This document shows, piece after piece, positions 10,055-18,270 of a stretch of DNA of 64,000 nucleotides. The notes below the pieces were generated by a model. That model saw only the letters and a list, made by a program, of their open reading frames with translations. It was not told the origin of the DNA and did not search any database. The position numbers were made by a program, and so were the translations under genes. Positions within the stretch are counted from its first letter, which is position 1. Every line of letters begins with the position of its first letter. The stretch is from contig NZ_JAIQUM010000012.1 in NCBI RefSeq assembly GCF_020075705.1, forward strand, positions 48,743 to 112,742. Reading direction: 5' to 3'. Origin of the DNA: Metabacillus rhizolycopersici. Its GTDB lineage: Bacteria > Bacillota > Bacilli > Bacillales > Bacillaceae.

Positions 10055-11173
10055 ATGACATCCACAAGCGGTCTTGAAGGAATCGTCGCTACTACTTCAG
10101 CTGTCAGTTCAATTATTGATGACACATTAACATATGCAGGCTATAACATTGATGACTTAGCAGAAAACGCAAGTTTTGAAGAAGTGGTATATTTACTATG
10201 GCACCAAAAGCTTCCAAATGTAGATCAGCTAAATGAAATTAAGAAGCAACTTGCGGAAAATGCAAAAATTCCACAGCAAGTCATCGACCACTTCAAAACA
10301 TATCCTATCAATAATGTGCATCCAATGGCGGCTCTGCGCACAGCTGTTTCATTACTTGGCTTATTTGATGATGAAGCAGATGTGATGGATACAGAAGCAA
10401 ATTATAGAAAAGCAATCCGTCTGCAAGCACAGCTTCCAACAGTCGTATCAACATTTGCACGTATCCGCAAAGGACTTGATCCAGTCGAACCTAGAACAGA
10501 CTTATCTATGGCAGCTAACTTCCTATTTACATTAACTGCTCAAGAACCAAATGAAGTTGCAGTTGAGGCCATGAATAAAGCTCTAGTCTTACATGCTGAT
10601 CATGAATTAAATGCGTCAACTTTTACTGCACGCGTATGTGTTGCAACTCTTTCTGATGTTTATTCAGGGATTACAGCAGCAATTGGTGCGTTAAAAGGTC
10701 CTTTACATGGCGGAGCAAATGAAGCTGTCATGAAAATGCTTACTGAAATTGGAAAAGTAGAGAATGCAGAAAGCTACATTAACGAAAAGTTAAATAACAA
10801 AGAAAAAATTATGGGCTTTGGCCATCGAGTCTATCGTCAAGGTGATCCACGGGCGAAACACTTGAAGGAAATGTCTGAAAAGCTTTCAAAAATTACAGGT
10901 GAGTCTAAATGGTATGAAATATCAACGAAAGTGGAAGAACTTGTAACAGCTCAAAAACCACTTCCACCTAATGTTGATTTCTATTCAGCATCTATGTATC
11001 ACAGCTTAGGAATTGATCATGACTTGTTCACACCAATTTTTGCTGTTAGTCGCGTTTCAGGTTGGTTAGCTCATATTTTAGAACAATATGATAACAACCG
11101 CTTAATTCGCCCGCGTGCTGAATACGTAGGACCTGACAAACAAATATATATACCACTAGAATTACGAGGCTAA
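10055..11173 (+). CDS. citZ: Citrate synthase
   Basis: CitZ condenses oxaloacetate and acetyl-CoA to citrate, the entry step of the TCA cycle. The 372-residue protein shows the Gram-positive type citrate synthase pattern: LLHGGANEAV-like LHGGANEAVMKML, the GFGHRVYRQGDPRAKHL segment with the catalytic His and Arg, and the catalytic Asp region in VDFYSASMYHSLGI. ATG 10055 follows AAAGGAGAGG. Position before icd and mdh matches the B. subtilis citZ-icd-mdh cluster, but here each gene is separated by 200-350 bp containing a hairpin, so partial uncoupling is likely. Confidence 0.97.
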   Translation: MTSTSGLEGIVATTSAVSSIIDDTLTYAGYNIDDLAENASFEEVVYLLWHQKLPNVDQLNEIKKQLAENAKIPQQVIDHFKTYPINNVHPMAALRTAVSLLGLFDDEADVMDTEANYRKAIRLQAQLPTVVSTFARIRKGLDPVEPRTDLSMAANFLFTLTAQEPNEVAVEAMNKALVLHADHELNASTFTARVCVATLSDVYSGITAAIGALKGPLHGGANEAVMKMLTEIGKVENAESYINEKLNNKEKIMGFGHRVYRQGDPRAKHLKEMSEKLSKITGESKWYEISTKVEELVTAQKPLPPNVDFYSASMYHSLGIDHDLFTPIFAVSRVSGWLAHILEQYDNNRLIRPRAEYVGPDKQIYIPLELRG

Positions 11174-11228
11174 TATTACTTCGTATGGAAATGGTATAAC
11201 TAGCTTCTGAATATCCATATTATGTAAT

Positions 11229-11251
11229 CCTCCCTGTTAGATCAGGGGAGG
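11229..11251 (+). terminator. Hairpin between citZ and icd
   Basis: CCTCCCTG, six loop bases, CAGGGGAGG. There is no T-run, so this may be a leaky terminator or an mRNA-stabilising hairpin that lets icd be partly co-transcribed. Confidence 0.6.
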
Positions 11252-11399
11252 GTTGCTGTGTAGAGTCACTCCTTTTTCATAAAAAAAATGTAAAAGGCTA
11301 TGATAATCTGCAAAAATGTTCAAAATCTATTATAATTAATCATGTAATTATCTATTATAAAAATAGATAAAGATGATACATAATCTGGGAGGTTTTCTT

Positions 11400-12671
11400 G
11401 TGACACAAGGTGAAAAAATTACAGTTGCTAATGGAGTATTAAATGTACCAAATAATCCAGTTATCCCATTTATTGAAGGAGACGGAATTGGTCCAGATAT
11501 TTGGGCATCAGCATCACGAGTTTTAGAAGCTGCTGTTGAAAAGGCGTACGACGGTGAGAAAAGCATTGTTTGGAAAGAAGTTTTAGCGGGTGAAAAAGCC
11601 TTCAATCAAACAGGTGAGTGGCTACCAAAAGAAACATTAGACGTAATTAATGAATATTTAATTGCGATCAAAGGGCCTTTAACAACACCAATCGGTGGAG
11701 GGATTCGTTCTCTAAACGTGGCACTTCGTCAAGAATTGGATCTATTTACATGCTTACGCCCTGTTCGTTATTTCCAAGGTGTACCTTCACCAGTTAAGCG
11801 TCCAGAAGACACGGATATGGTTATCTTCCGTGAAAACACTGAAGATATTTATGCTGGTATTGAGTATGCGCAAGGTTCTGAAGAAGTAGAAAAATTAATC
11901 AACTTCTTGAAAAATGAATTAGGTGTTAATAAAATCCGTTTCCCAGAGACATCTGGACTTGGTATCAAACCAGTTTCCCAAGAAGGGACAAGCCGACTTG
12001 TAAGAGCTGCAATCAATTATGCAATCGAGCATGGACGTAAGTCAGTAACACTTGTTCATAAAGGAAATATCATGAAATTTACTGAAGGGGCCTTCAAAAA
12101 TTGGGGTTATGAGCTAGCGGAAAAAGAATTCGGTGATAAAGTGTTTACTTGGGCAGAATTCGATCGTATTGTTGAAAAAGACGGTAAAGACGCTGCAAAC
12201 AAAGCACAAGCTGATGCGGAAGCAGCTGGTAAAATTATTGTAAAAGATTCAATTGCTGATATCTTCTTACAACAAATCTTAACACGACCTCGTGAGTTTG
12301 ATGTTGTAGCAACAATGAATTTAAACGGTGATTACATTTCTGATGCACTTGCTGCACAGGTTGGTGGAATTGGTATTGCACCTGGAGCGAATATCAACTA
12401 TGAGACAGGACATGCCATCTTTGAAGCTACTCATGGAACAGCACCAAAATATGCTGGTCTTGACAAAGTAAATCCATCTTCAGTTATTCTTTCTGGTGTA
12501 CTTATGCTTGAACATTTAGGATGGAATGAAGCAGCAGAATTAGTTATGAATTCAATTGAAAAAACAATTGCTTCGAAGGTTGTAACATACGACTTTGCCC
12601 GTTTGATGGAAGGGGCAACTGAAGTAAAATGCTCTGAATTCGGTGATGAACTTATTAAAAACATGAGTTAA
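11400..12671 (+). CDS. icd: Isocitrate dehydrogenase [NADP+]
   Basis: Icd decarboxylates isocitrate to 2-oxoglutarate with NADP. The 423-residue protein contains the phosphorylation-loop and substrate segment [13 protein letters not shown], the [13 protein letters not shown] motif, the metal-binding [19 protein letters not shown] and the [12 protein letters not shown] coenzyme loop followed by Lys and Tyr determinants for NADP. The longest frame begins at 11373, but GTG 11400 has CTGGGAGG upstream and yields [15 protein letters not shown], matching B. subtilis Icd in length and start. The 3' end is followed by a large hairpin. Confidence 0.97.
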   Translation: MTQGEKITVANGVLNVPNNPVIPFIEGDGIGPDIWASASRVLEAAVEKAYDGEKSIVWKEVLAGEKAFNQTGEWLPKETLDVINEYLIAIKGPLTTPIGGGIRSLNVALRQELDLFTCLRPVRYFQGVPSPVKRPEDTDMVIFRENTEDIYAGIEYAQGSEEVEKLINFLKNELGVNKIRFPETSGLGIKPVSQEGTSRLVRAAINYAIEHGRKSVTLVHKGNIMKFTEGAFKNWGYELAEKEFGDKVFTWAEFDRIVEKDGKDAANKAQADAEAAGKIIVKDSIADIFLQQILTRPREFDVVATMNLNGDYISDALAAQVGGIGIAPGANINYETGHAIFEATHGTAPKYAGLDKVNPSSVILSGVLMLEHLGWNEAAELVMNSIEKTIASKVVTYDFARLMEGATEVKCSEFGDELIKNMS

Positions 12672-12695
12672 TTAGAAGAGCATAAGTTTTTTAGC

Positions 12696-12734
12696 AATCA
12701 TGCCGTTTCCTCCTTATTAGGAAACGGCATGATT
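12696..12734. terminator. Perfect 15-bp hairpin after icd
   Basis: AATCATGCCGTTTCC (12696-12710), a 9-nt loop and the exact complement (12720-12734). There is no clear T-run after it (GTATAAG), so termination efficiency is uncertain. Confidence 0.65.
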
Positions 12735-13022
12735 GTATAAGACGTTAAATGTGGTGTTAATCGACTGGATTGCGTTTGCCTGTACGTGCTTCGAGAGTAG
12801 TTGTTGCAGCTAGAAAAGAAATCTAAGGATATAAAACGTAAACTTTCTTCTTAGGATTCAAAACCTATAATCTTTATCAATTACAGTTTTTTAGCTAGTT
12901 GAATGGGAGTGTCTGTTCCTTTTAGTGAAAGCTATCACAAGCTCTCTTTTAAAAAGAGTGCTTGCGGCTTTGAATTGGAACTGATTTTCTTCTCCAAACC
13001 TACAATTAAGGGGATGTTATCT
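12735..13022 (+). other. Spacer before mdh, no gene seen
   Basis: An in-frame upstream extension from 12903 would add 40 residues to Mdh, but these look nothing like the family and contain no ribosome-binding site at their start. Apart from the mdh ribosome-binding site near 13008-13013 (AAGGGGA) nothing is recognised. Confidence 0.5.
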
Positions 13023-13961
13023 ATGGCAATTAAGCGTAAAAAAGTATCTGTTATTGGCAGTGGTTTTACAGGAGCAACAACGGCGTTTCTATTAGCTCAA
13101 AAAGAACTTTCAGATGTAGTACTAGTTGATATTCCACAAATGGAAAACTCTACAAAAGGAAAAGCTTTAGATATGTTAGAAGCAAGTCCTGTTCAAGGGT
13201 TTGATGCGAATATTACGGGTACATCAAACTATGAAGATACAGTGAATTCTGATATCGTTGTTATTACAGCAGGTATTGCAAGGAAGCCTGGTATGAGCCG
13301 TGATGATCTCGTATCAACAAATGCAGCTATTATGAAAAGTGTAACACAAGAAATAGTAAAATATTCACCTGAATGTACAATCATCGTTCTAACAAACCCT
13401 GTTGATGCAATGACATACACTGTATTTAAAGAGTCGGGGTTCCCTAAACATCGTGTAATTGGACAATCAGGAGTTCTTGATACAGCACGTTTCCGTACGT
13501 TTGTTGCTCAAGAATTAAATCTTTCTGTTAAAGATGTGACAGGCTTTGTATTAGGCGGCCATGGTGATGATATGGTACCTCTAGTGCGATATTCATATGC
13601 AGGTGGAATTCCATTAGAAACCTTAATTCCGAAGGATCGACTAGATGCAATTGTTGAAAGAACACGCAAAGGTGGCGGAGAAATCGTTAACTTGCTTGGA
13701 AATGGAAGTGCATACTATGCACCTGCTGCATCACTAGTAGAGATGGTTGAGGCGATTCTTAAAGATCAACGACGTGTTATTCCATCAATCGTATATTTAG
13801 AAGGTGAGTATGGTTTTGACGGTATCTATTTAGGTGTTCCTACAGTTCTTGGCGGTAATGGTTTGGAGCAGATTATTGAGCTTGAATTAACAGATGATGA
13901 AAAATCAGCACTTCAAAAATCAGCAGATTCAGTTAAAAATGTGATGAAGGTATTAGCATAA
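13023..13961 (+). CDS. mdh: Malate dehydrogenase
   Basis: Mdh interconverts malate and oxaloacetate with NAD. The 312-residue protein is of the LDH-like MDH type: [20 protein letters not shown] (Rossmann), VDIPQ with the NAD-selective Asp, [14 protein letters not shown] (substrate loop with Arg), [11 protein letters not shown], and [10 protein letters not shown] with the catalytic His. ATG 13023 is selected by homology, giving [12 protein letters not shown], and AAGGGGA lies about 10 nt upstream. The upstream extension from 12903 is rejected. A terminator follows at 13993-14034, closing the citZ-icd-mdh block. Confidence 0.97.
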   Translation: MAIKRKKVSVIGSGFTGATTAFLLAQKELSDVVLVDIPQMENSTKGKALDMLEASPVQGFDANITGTSNYEDTVNSDIVVITAGIARKPGMSRDDLVSTNAAIMKSVTQEIVKYSPECTIIVLTNPVDAMTYTVFKESGFPKHRVIGQSGVLDTARFRTFVAQELNLSVKDVTGFVLGGHGDDMVPLVRYSYAGGIPLETLIPKDRLDAIVERTRKGGGEIVNLLGNGSAYYAPAASLVEMVEAILKDQRRVIPSIVYLEGEYGFDGIYLGVPTVLGGNGLEQIIELELTDDEKSALQKSADSVKNVMKVLA

Positions 13962-13992
13962 GAAGAACGCCCTAAGCGTTTAGGTGAAAGAT

Positions 13993-14034
13993 AGAAAAAA
14001 GGAAAGTTGGGGGAAACCTCAATTTTCTTTTTTA
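13993..14034 (+). terminator. Terminator after mdh
   Basis: AAAAAAGGAAAGTTGGGGG, three loop bases, CCTCAATTTTCTTTTTT: stem with G-U pairs ending in a T-run. Confidence 0.75.
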
Positions 14035-14047
14035 TCGTTTAGAAAAC

Positions 14048-14264
14048 TATAAAAATCTTGAACTGTGGATAAGTGCACGACATCCAGCGCAAGCGTCCGG
14101 CCCCGAAGCACAAGGACGTGCAAGTGCAGTCAATGCGACAGGACGTAGCGTTCTTGACTGCCTTTTGGGTCTAAGTCAATCAGGAATTGAAGGTAAAAAA
14201 CACCTTCAATTCCTGATTGACTTATTTGTACGAGGCTGATCAAGGCGCTTGCGCTTTTGTTCTT
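14048..14264 (+). repeat. Intergenic hairpin repeat, left-end type B, longest copy (copy 5)
   Basis: Type B left end (AATCTTGAACTGTGGATAAG then TGCACGACATCCAGC). The outer arm AGCGCAAGCGTCC pairs with GGCGCTTGCGCTT, and a near-perfect central stem is formed by TAAGTCAATCAGGAATTGAAGG and CCTTCAATTCCTGATTGACTTA. A further block with CAAGGACGTGC ... GACAGGACGTAGCG is inserted on the left side. It ends TTTTGTTCTT, 34 bp before the MaoC-like gene. Confidence 0.85.
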
Positions 14265-14298
14265 AAAAATTCCTTCAAATAAATAAGGTGGTGCGAAG

Positions 14299-14775
14299 AT
14301 GCTTCTTGATAAAAAGCGAAAGCCTGGCAGGCATATTGAAGAAATTACTGTTGGAGAAAAATTATCATTAACTGAAAAAATTGAGGATAAAGATTTATTA
14401 CTTTATCTTGGACTAACAAACGACGCCAATCCTCTTTATATCCAACATGATTATGCATCTCAAACTCCATATGAAAAACCGCTTGTTCCAAGTTTATTGT
14501 TAACCGGAATTATTACTTCTGCCGTTTCGAAATATTTACCGGGCCCTGGAAGTCATATTGTTAAACAAAACTTGACATTCGTTAAGCCATTATATCATTA
14601 TAGTATTGTACAATTCTTATTTGAAGTTAGTGAAATAAATATTTCAGAAAATAAAATTGTGGTCGATGTACAAGCAGTTAATGTAGAAGAGGAAGTTGTT
14701 TTGGAAGGAAATATTACTGTATGTCCACCTAGTACAATGAACCTATTGGAAGATAAAGAATTAGATAACTTTTAA
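14299..14775 (+). CDS. MaoC-like hot-dog fold protein (possible acyl-CoA dehydratase)
   Basis: The 158-residue protein resembles the MaoC / R-specific enoyl-CoA hydratase family: a hot-dog fold with the hydratase-2 motif region LGLTNDANPLYIQHDYA at 37-53. In active hydratases this motif is D-x-N-P-[LIV]-H; here D42 is kept but the catalytic His position is Y47. The later segment KPLVPSLLLTGIITSAVSKYLPGPG fits the family. The protein may therefore be a thioesterase-like or binding protein, not a classic hydratase. It stands alone between mdh and phoP, preceded and followed by repeat copies. ATG 14299 follows AAGGTGGTG. Confidence 0.75.
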   Translation: MLLDKKRKPGRHIEEITVGEKLSLTEKIEDKDLLLYLGLTNDANPLYIQHDYASQTPYEKPLVPSLLLTGIITSAVSKYLPGPGSHIVKQNLTFVKPLYHYSIVQFLFEVSEINISENKIVVDVQAVNVEEEVVLEGNITVCPPSTMNLLEDKELDNF

Positions 14776-14852
14776 TCAATACCTAACTTTTCAACAGGTA
14801 ATATTATTTTCGAGCTGACTCAATTTGAGCCAGTTTTTTATTGTATAGGAAA

Positions 14853-15000
14853 TTATAAAATTCATGTACTGTGGATAAGCGCGCGACATTCAGTGCAAGC
14901 GTCCGGCCCCTTGGGGTTATAAGCCACGCATGAATTGGTCTTCTATTCATGCGTGGCTTATGCCTGCCTTAGGCTGATCAAGGCGCTTCCGCTTTTGTGC
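14853..15000 (+). repeat. Intergenic hairpin repeat, type B (copy 6)
   Basis: Left end TTATAAAATTCATGTACTGT then GGATAAGCGCGCGACATTCAG. The central stem is ATAAGCCACGCATGAATTGG against CTATTCATGCGTGGCTTAT, and the right end is GGCTGATCAAGGCGCTTCCG then CTTTTGTGC. It directly follows the MaoC-like gene. Confidence 0.85.
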
Positions 15001-15132
15001 TATTATTCAGAAATTTCTCTTTTTGGAAGTTCCCCAAAGAATAAAGAGAATTGGAGAACTTCTAGGAAGCACCGAATAAATTAAATAATACCTACATAAA
15101 CAAGTATTTTTCACTTATAACTATAATTGCGG

Positions 15133-15236
15133 GTTATTAAGAAGGATAAATGAGGAGAAACTGCCAGTAAAAGTCCGATTAAGTTCAACTAACCTTTCGT
15201 GGGGAAAAATCCCCCCACGAAAGGAAGTTTCACTAT
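15133..15236. repeat. Duplicated hairpin unit upstream of phoP, copy 1
   Basis: The first of two 104-bp copies that are 147 bp apart and differ at only four positions, all near the left edge. Inside is a 12-bp perfect stem CCTTTCGTGGGG (15193-15204) / CCCCACGAAAGG (15213-15224). In this copy only, an outer 9-bp inverted repeat ACTGCCAGT (15160-15168) / ACTGGCAGT (15248-15256) encloses the hairpin, giving a 97-bp element-like structure. Confidence 0.85.
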
Positions 15237-15279
15237 GCCCCACTTAAACTGGCAGTAATCACCTATCCATTGACTAGTA

Positions 15280-15383
15280 GTTATTAAGAGGTATAGTTGA
15301 GGAGAAACTGCCAGTAAAAGTCCGATTAAGTTCAACTAACCTTTCGTGGGGAAAAATCCCCCCACGAAAGGAAGTTTCACTAT
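15280..15383. repeat. Duplicated hairpin unit upstream of phoP, copy 2
   Basis: The second copy, with the same hairpin and left ACTGCCAGT (15307-15315), but without the right partner ACTGGCAGT. It ends exactly at a TATAAT (15383-15388) that may be the phoP -10 box. Confidence 0.85.
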
Positions 15384-15445
15384 ATAATAGAAAGTAAAAA
15401 GAAGATTGGTTCAGTTGAAGGGAAATACGATCCTTGGAGGCTTAT

Positions 15446-16165
15446 ATGAGTAAGAAGGTTTTAGTAGTAGATGATGAACAATCGATTTCAACGTTGCTTC
15501 AGTATAACTTGGAACAAGCCGGTTATAGTGTCATAACGGCTATGGATGGGGAAGAAGGATTGTATCGATGCATAAATGAAGATCCAGATTTCCTTGTTCT
15601 CGATCTGATGTTACCTAAAATGGATGGGATTGAAGTGTGTAAGCAGCTTCGACAAAGAAAAATAATGGTGCCGATTTTAATGCTAACGGCAAAAGATGAT
15701 GAATTTGACAAAGTGCTCGGTCTTGAACTCGGTGCTGATGACTATATGACTAAGCCATTTAGTCCAAGAGAAGTAGTAGCAAGAATCAAGGCTATACTTA
15801 GAAGATCACAGTCACTTGTAGAAGTTGAGACAAAGGTAGTTGAAGAATTAGAACAAGTGTTGATCGGTGATTTAAAAGTATTACCAGAACATTATGAAGC
15901 TTACTATGGAAAGGAACGTTTAGACTTAACTCCTAAAGAATTTGAGTTGCTCGTTTACTTGGCTAAACATAAAGGGCGTGTTCTAACGCGTGATCAACTT
16001 CTTAGCGCTGTTTGGAATTATGATTTTGCAGGTGATACGAGAATCGTCGATGTACATATTAGTCATTTGCGAGACAAGATAGAAATAAACACGAAAAAAC
16101 CTCTTTATATAAAAACAATTAGGGGATTGGGATATAAGCTTGAGGAGCCAAAGATGGATGAATAG
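15446..16165 (+). CDS. phoP: Phosphate response regulator PhoP
   Basis: A 239-residue OmpR/PhoB-type response regulator that activates or represses phosphate-starvation genes when phosphorylated by PhoR. The receiver domain (about 1-120) has the acidic pair D9/D10, phospho-acceptor D53 (VLDLMLPKMDG), switch Thr (MLTAKDD) and Lys (YMTKPF). The C-terminal winged helix contains LTPKEFELLVYLAKHKGRVLTRDQLL and RIVDVHISHLRDKIE. ATG 15446 with CTTGGAGG upstream is preferred to a TTG at 15434. The gene overlaps phoR by 8 bp, so the two are translationally coupled. Confidence 0.95.
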   Translation: MSKKVLVVDDEQSISTLLQYNLEQAGYSVITAMDGEEGLYRCINEDPDFLVLDLMLPKMDGIEVCKQLRQRKIMVPILMLTAKDDEFDKVLGLELGADDYMTKPFSPREVVARIKAILRRSQSLVEVETKVVEELEQVLIGDLKVLPEHYEAYYGKERLDLTPKEFELLVYLAKHKGRVLTRDQLLSAVWNYDFAGDTRIVDVHISHLRDKIEINTKKPLYIKTIRGLGYKLEEPKMDE

Positions 16166-17930
16166 ATTTCGTTCGCGATTATTATTTGCTTTAATTCCCT
16201 TAGTGCTCATTGTCCTTGTTGCCGTAGCGTTACTGCTTGGACAAATTTTTAATAGTTATTATACAAGTTCTTTTATTGAGAATATGGAAAAAGAGGCAAA
16301 ATTAACGGAATCAATAATTGCGGAAGAAGGGCTATCGCATACAGAGTCGTTCAGAATTATCACTGAACTAGGTAATACATTTAAATCACAAATAATAGTA
16401 ATGGATGAGAAAGATCATGTTGTTTATGATGAAGGTAAGGTAGAGTACAATCATTTACAACTAATCGAAAATGCTCTACCTACTATGAAAAGCAAGAAAG
16501 CCGGTTATTATTATACGGTACAAAAAGAAAAACTAGCATACTATGGGTTACCGATCATGAAAGGTGAAGCGTATAAAGGACTAATTCTTATAAGTTCATC
16601 AGTAGAGCCATTAGATAAAGTGAATTATCAAATGTGGCTAATTTTAGTGGTAAGTTTAATTTTGGCATTTATTATTATATTAATAATCGGAGTTAAAATT
16701 ACCGAACAATATACTCGACCGATTGAATCAGCTATAATAGTTGCTATGGAGCTTGCCAAGGGAAATTATAAGGCTCGTACATATGAAGATCATTTAGATG
16801 AAACAGGAATGCTTAGTCAGTCGATAAATATTCTTGCAAGGAACCTTCAAGATATGACAAGAGCCCAGGAAATGCAGCAGGATCGGCTTCAAACATTAAT
16901 TGAAAACATGGGAAGTGGCTTAATTTTAATTGATGGTCGTGGCTATATTAATTTAGTTAATCGTGCGTATAAGGAGCTTTTTGAGGTGGATTCTGCAAAT
17001 TTCCTTTATAAGCTATATCATGACGCATTTACTCATAAAGAAATTATTGAAGTTGTAGAAGAAATTTTTATGACAGAGGTAAAAGTTAGGAAACAGTTAC
17101 ACCTGCCATTAAAAATAGAACGAAGGCATTTTGAAGTGTATGGGGCGCCAATTATCGGAACCAATGACGAGTGGAAAGGTATCGTCCTTGTTTTTCATGA
17201 TATTACCGAATTGAAGAGACTAGAGCAAATGAGAAAAGACTTTGTTGCAAATGTATCTCATGAATTGAAAACGCCAATTACTTCGATTAAAGGTTTTAGT
17301 GAAACTTTGTTAGATGGGGCGCTGAAGGATCAACAAACAGCAGAGTATTTTTTATCAATTATACTTAAGGAAAGCGATCGGTTACAGACGCTTATACAAG
17401 ACCTATTAGATTTATCTAAGATCGAACAACAAGGATATCAATTGTCTATACAGACATGTGATGTCAAAGAAATTTTAGAAGATATCAAAATCATTCTTCA
17501 AAATAAATCAAAAGAGAAGGAAGTAGAAGTGTCAGTTTCTCTCCCAGAGGGTCTTTTGTTAATTGAAGGTGATTTATATCGCCTAAAGCAAATCTTTATT
17601 AATTTAATAAGTAATGCTTTAACTTATACCCCAAAGGGTGGTTCTGTTAATGTGAAAGTCAAAAAGCATGATCAATTTGTACAGGTCATTGTTTCGGATA
17701 CAGGAATTGGTATGAAGAAAGAAGAAATACCGAGAATCTTTGAACGCTTTTATCGGGTAGATCGTGCAAGAAGTCGAAACTCTGGCGGAACGGGTTTAGG
17801 ATTGGCAATTGTTAAACATTTAGTTGAAGCACATAAGGGGCAAATAAGTGTTTCGAGTAAAATTGGTGAAGGGACGACATTTACTGTAAAGTTATATAAA
17901 AAGTATCAAGGAAGTCAGAAGGAAGAATAA
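16158..17930 (+). CDS. phoR: Phosphate sensor histidine kinase PhoR
   Basis: The 590-residue membrane kinase partners PhoP. Visible order: transmembrane helix about 8-28; extracytoplasmic sensor domain about 35-155; second transmembrane helix about 160-180; HAMP about 181-235; PAS about 245-352; HisKA with the phospho-accepting H368 in VSHELKTPITSIKGF; catalytic ATPase with NLISNALTYTPKGG, DTGIGM and GGTGLGLAIVKHLVEAH. ATG 16158 lies inside the phoP end and has GAGGAG ten nt upstream; a TTG at 16140 is less likely. A PhoP-box array lies just after the stop codon. Confidence 0.94.
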   Translation: MNRFRSRLLFALIPLVLIVLVAVALLLGQIFNSYYTSSFIENMEKEAKLTESIIAEEGLSHTESFRIITELGNTFKSQIIVMDEKDHVVYDEGKVEYNHLQLIENALPTMKSKKAGYYYTVQKEKLAYYGLPIMKGEAYKGLILISSSVEPLDKVNYQMWLILVVSLILAFIIILIIGVKITEQYTRPIESAIIVAMELAKGNYKARTYEDHLDETGMLSQSINILARNLQDMTRAQEMQQDRLQTLIENMGSGLILIDGRGYINLVNRAYKELFEVDSANFLYKLYHDAFTHKEIIEVVEEIFMTEVKVRKQLHLPLKIERRHFEVYGAPIIGTNDEWKGIVLVFHDITELKRLEQMRKDFVANVSHELKTPITSIKGFSETLLDGALKDQQTAEYFLSIILKESDRLQTLIQDLLDLSKIEQQGYQLSIQTCDVKEILEDIKIILQNKSKEKEVEVSVSLPEGLLLIEGDLYRLKQIFINLISNALTYTPKGGSVNVKVKKHDQFVQVIVSDTGIGMKKEEIPRIFERFYRVDRARSRNSGGTGLGLAIVKHLVEAHKGQISVSSKIGEGTTFTVKLYKKYQGSQKEE

Positions 17931-17959
17931 ATGAGATGAAAGTGTAAGTTTCGACAATC

Positions 17960-18027
17960 TTTACATTAAATTTACATATAATTTACAACTAATTTATTCT
18001 ATCTTAATATAAACTTGATATTATACT
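17960..18027 (+). promoter_or_regulatory. PhoP-box array and candidate Pho-controlled promoter
   Basis: Three TTTACA hexamers at 17960, 17971 and 17982 and a fourth TTTATT at 17993 are spaced exactly 11 bp apart. This matches the known B. subtilis PhoP core site of four TT(A/C/T)A(C/A)A-like repeats with 4-6 bp between them. A TATAAA (18008-18013) or TATACT (18022-18027) can serve as -10. With the first, the boxes fall at about -60 to -22, the usual position for activation. The only thing downstream before a strong terminator is about 40-70 bp. Confidence 0.75.
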
Positions 18028-18103
18028 AAGTGAAAACCCCTTCATCCAAGGAGCCAATCTTTTGGACGAGAGCGAAGAGCTCTCGTCCCTTTTTTTTTTT
18101 TTT
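18020..18103 (+). ncRNA. Candidate PhoP-controlled short transcript
   Basis: This is inferred from a promoter-like array ending near 18013-18027 and a terminator at 18064-18103. The predicted RNA is about 70-85 nt. It contains AAGGAG (18047-18052), and a TTG at 18062 would encode only about 17 codons running through the terminator, so a peptide is unlikely. It could instead be the leader remnant of a lost pst gene or simply the phoPR 3' end. Confidence 0.35.
18064..18103 (+). terminator. Very strong terminator after phoR
   Basis: GGACGAGAGC ... GCTCTCGTCC stem followed by 15 T residues. Confidence 0.95.
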
Positions 18104-18175
18104 GCAACTTGAAAAATTGTACGTGTTTTCAGTTTTTTTAATGAAATTTAAAAAATCACAAAAATGAAATTATTT

Positions 18176-18201
18176 TGAAACCTTTTTGAAATATAATCGT
18201 A
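18176..18201 (+). promoter_or_regulatory. SigW-type ECF promoter for hflKC
   Basis: TGAAAC (18176-18181), 16 bp, CGTA (18198-18201): an exact match to the SigW promoter consensus known from B. subtilis cell-envelope stress genes. The hflK ribosome-binding site AAAGGAGG follows about 50 bp downstream. A TATAAT overlaps the spacer, but no -35 stands at a SigA distance. Confidence 0.75.
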
Positions 18202-18270
18202 CTAAAGTTAGGTAACAAATTGAATGTTTACATATTCGCATGTAAAGTTTAAAAGGAGGTAGGGGATAAA

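Noticed and set aside
12903..13022. 40-residue N-terminal extension of malate dehydrogenase
   Set aside because: The added residues do not resemble the family, and ATG 13023 has its own ribosome-binding site and gives the standard length.
10055..13961. Possible operon frameshifts in the TCA block
   Set aside because: All three genes are intact at family length with all motifs present.
15133..15383. Possible CRISPR or insertion sequence because of repeated palindromes
   Set aside because: There are only two copies, no spacers of regular length, and no transposase or cas gene nearby; a tandem duplication explains it.
18062..18115. Short TTG frame inside the segment after the PhoP boxes
   Set aside because: It would translate the terminator stem and T-run; a peptide of that kind is implausible even though AAGGAG precedes it.
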